From Claveliimonas acetigenes (lineage in GTDB: Bacteria; Bacillota; Clostridia; Lachnospirales; Lachnospiraceae), in the NCBI RefSeq assembly GCF_025567385.1, contig NZ_JAOQJU010000040.1, positions 1-24,500 on the forward strand: 24,500 nucleotides of DNA, read 5' to 3'. The first letter of the stretch is position 1, and each line of letters opens with the position of its first letter. The notes under the pieces are model-generated. The model was given only the letters and a program-made list of their open reading frames with translations, was not told the DNA's origin and did not search any database. A program made the position numbers and the translations under genes. Shown piece after piece: positions 24,407 to 24,500 of the stretch.

Positions 24407-24500
24407 GGTAGTGTAAAGTAGTCTATGAAAAAATGGAGCTGAAAAAATGGCTCCATCGGAACCTTGAAAATTGCAGATATATTAGCTTTTGGCGGTGTCC
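24407..24500. mobile_element. Possible end of an IS256-like element (runs off the window)
   Basis: Beginning GGTAGTGTAAAGTAGTCT, this stretch resembles from memory the terminal sequences of some IS256-family elements, which often carry a GTGTAAA core. A hairpin follows (ATGGAGC 24432-24438 pairs with GCTCCAT). No transposase is visible before the window ends, so the call is tentative. Confidence 0.3.

Overview
The window looks like core chromosome from an anaerobic, endospore-forming Firmicute. A gut Lachnospiraceae member (Dorea / Mediterraneibacter / Clostridium cluster XIVa type) is the best guess. The reasons are strong AGGAGG-type ribosome sites, the sporulation genes spoIIR and a DUF3794 (SPOCS)-LysM coat-type protein, methylerythritol-phosphate isoprenoid synthesis (ispE), and intermediate base composition. 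The genus is an inference from protein resemblance, not from a marker gene. I see no rRNA, tRNA or CRISPR array and no intact mobile element.

Left edge (1-2829, + strand): the C-terminal end of a coiled-coil protein whose 21-bp tandem repeats each encode exactly one heptad, then a CtpE-like P-type cation ATPase. Left block on the - strand (10077 down to 2873): malQ and plsC form one transcription unit. A second unit starts from a well-formed promoter at 7789-7761 and runs pncB, ddl, murF, HAD phosphatase. It joins NAD salvage to the D-Ala-D-Ala branch of peptidoglycan synthesis.

Right block on the + strand (10172-23566): an orphan PrcB-domain lipoprotein gene; the SPOCS-LysM protein; ispE and an FCD-type GntR regulator (overlapping, with a good promoter and a possible operator); spoIIR; a CDF metal transporter; an acyl-ACP thioesterase and a CvfB-like S1 protein (overlapping); a 77-residue protein that I think resembles HPr without its histidine; dnaE; pfkA; murI; and a DUF1934 protein closed by a terminator whose loop is the stop codon. 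After a 240-bp AT-rich gap comes a lipoprotein of unknown function. The last ~95 bases may be the end of an insertion sequence.

The most interesting points are: (1) the spoIIR ribosome site lies in a perfect inverted repeat, and a sigma-F-like promoter would start transcription inside its left arm, so only read-through mRNA would hide the site; (2) the small HPr-like protein keeps an NLKS segment like that around HPr Ser46 but has no histidine, and sits just upstream of dnaE and pfkA; (3) the CDF transporter has an NxxxD/DxxxD metal site suggesting manganese; (4) the heptad-exact coiled-coil repeat at the left edge. Most of the window is otherwise ordinary housekeeping DNA.
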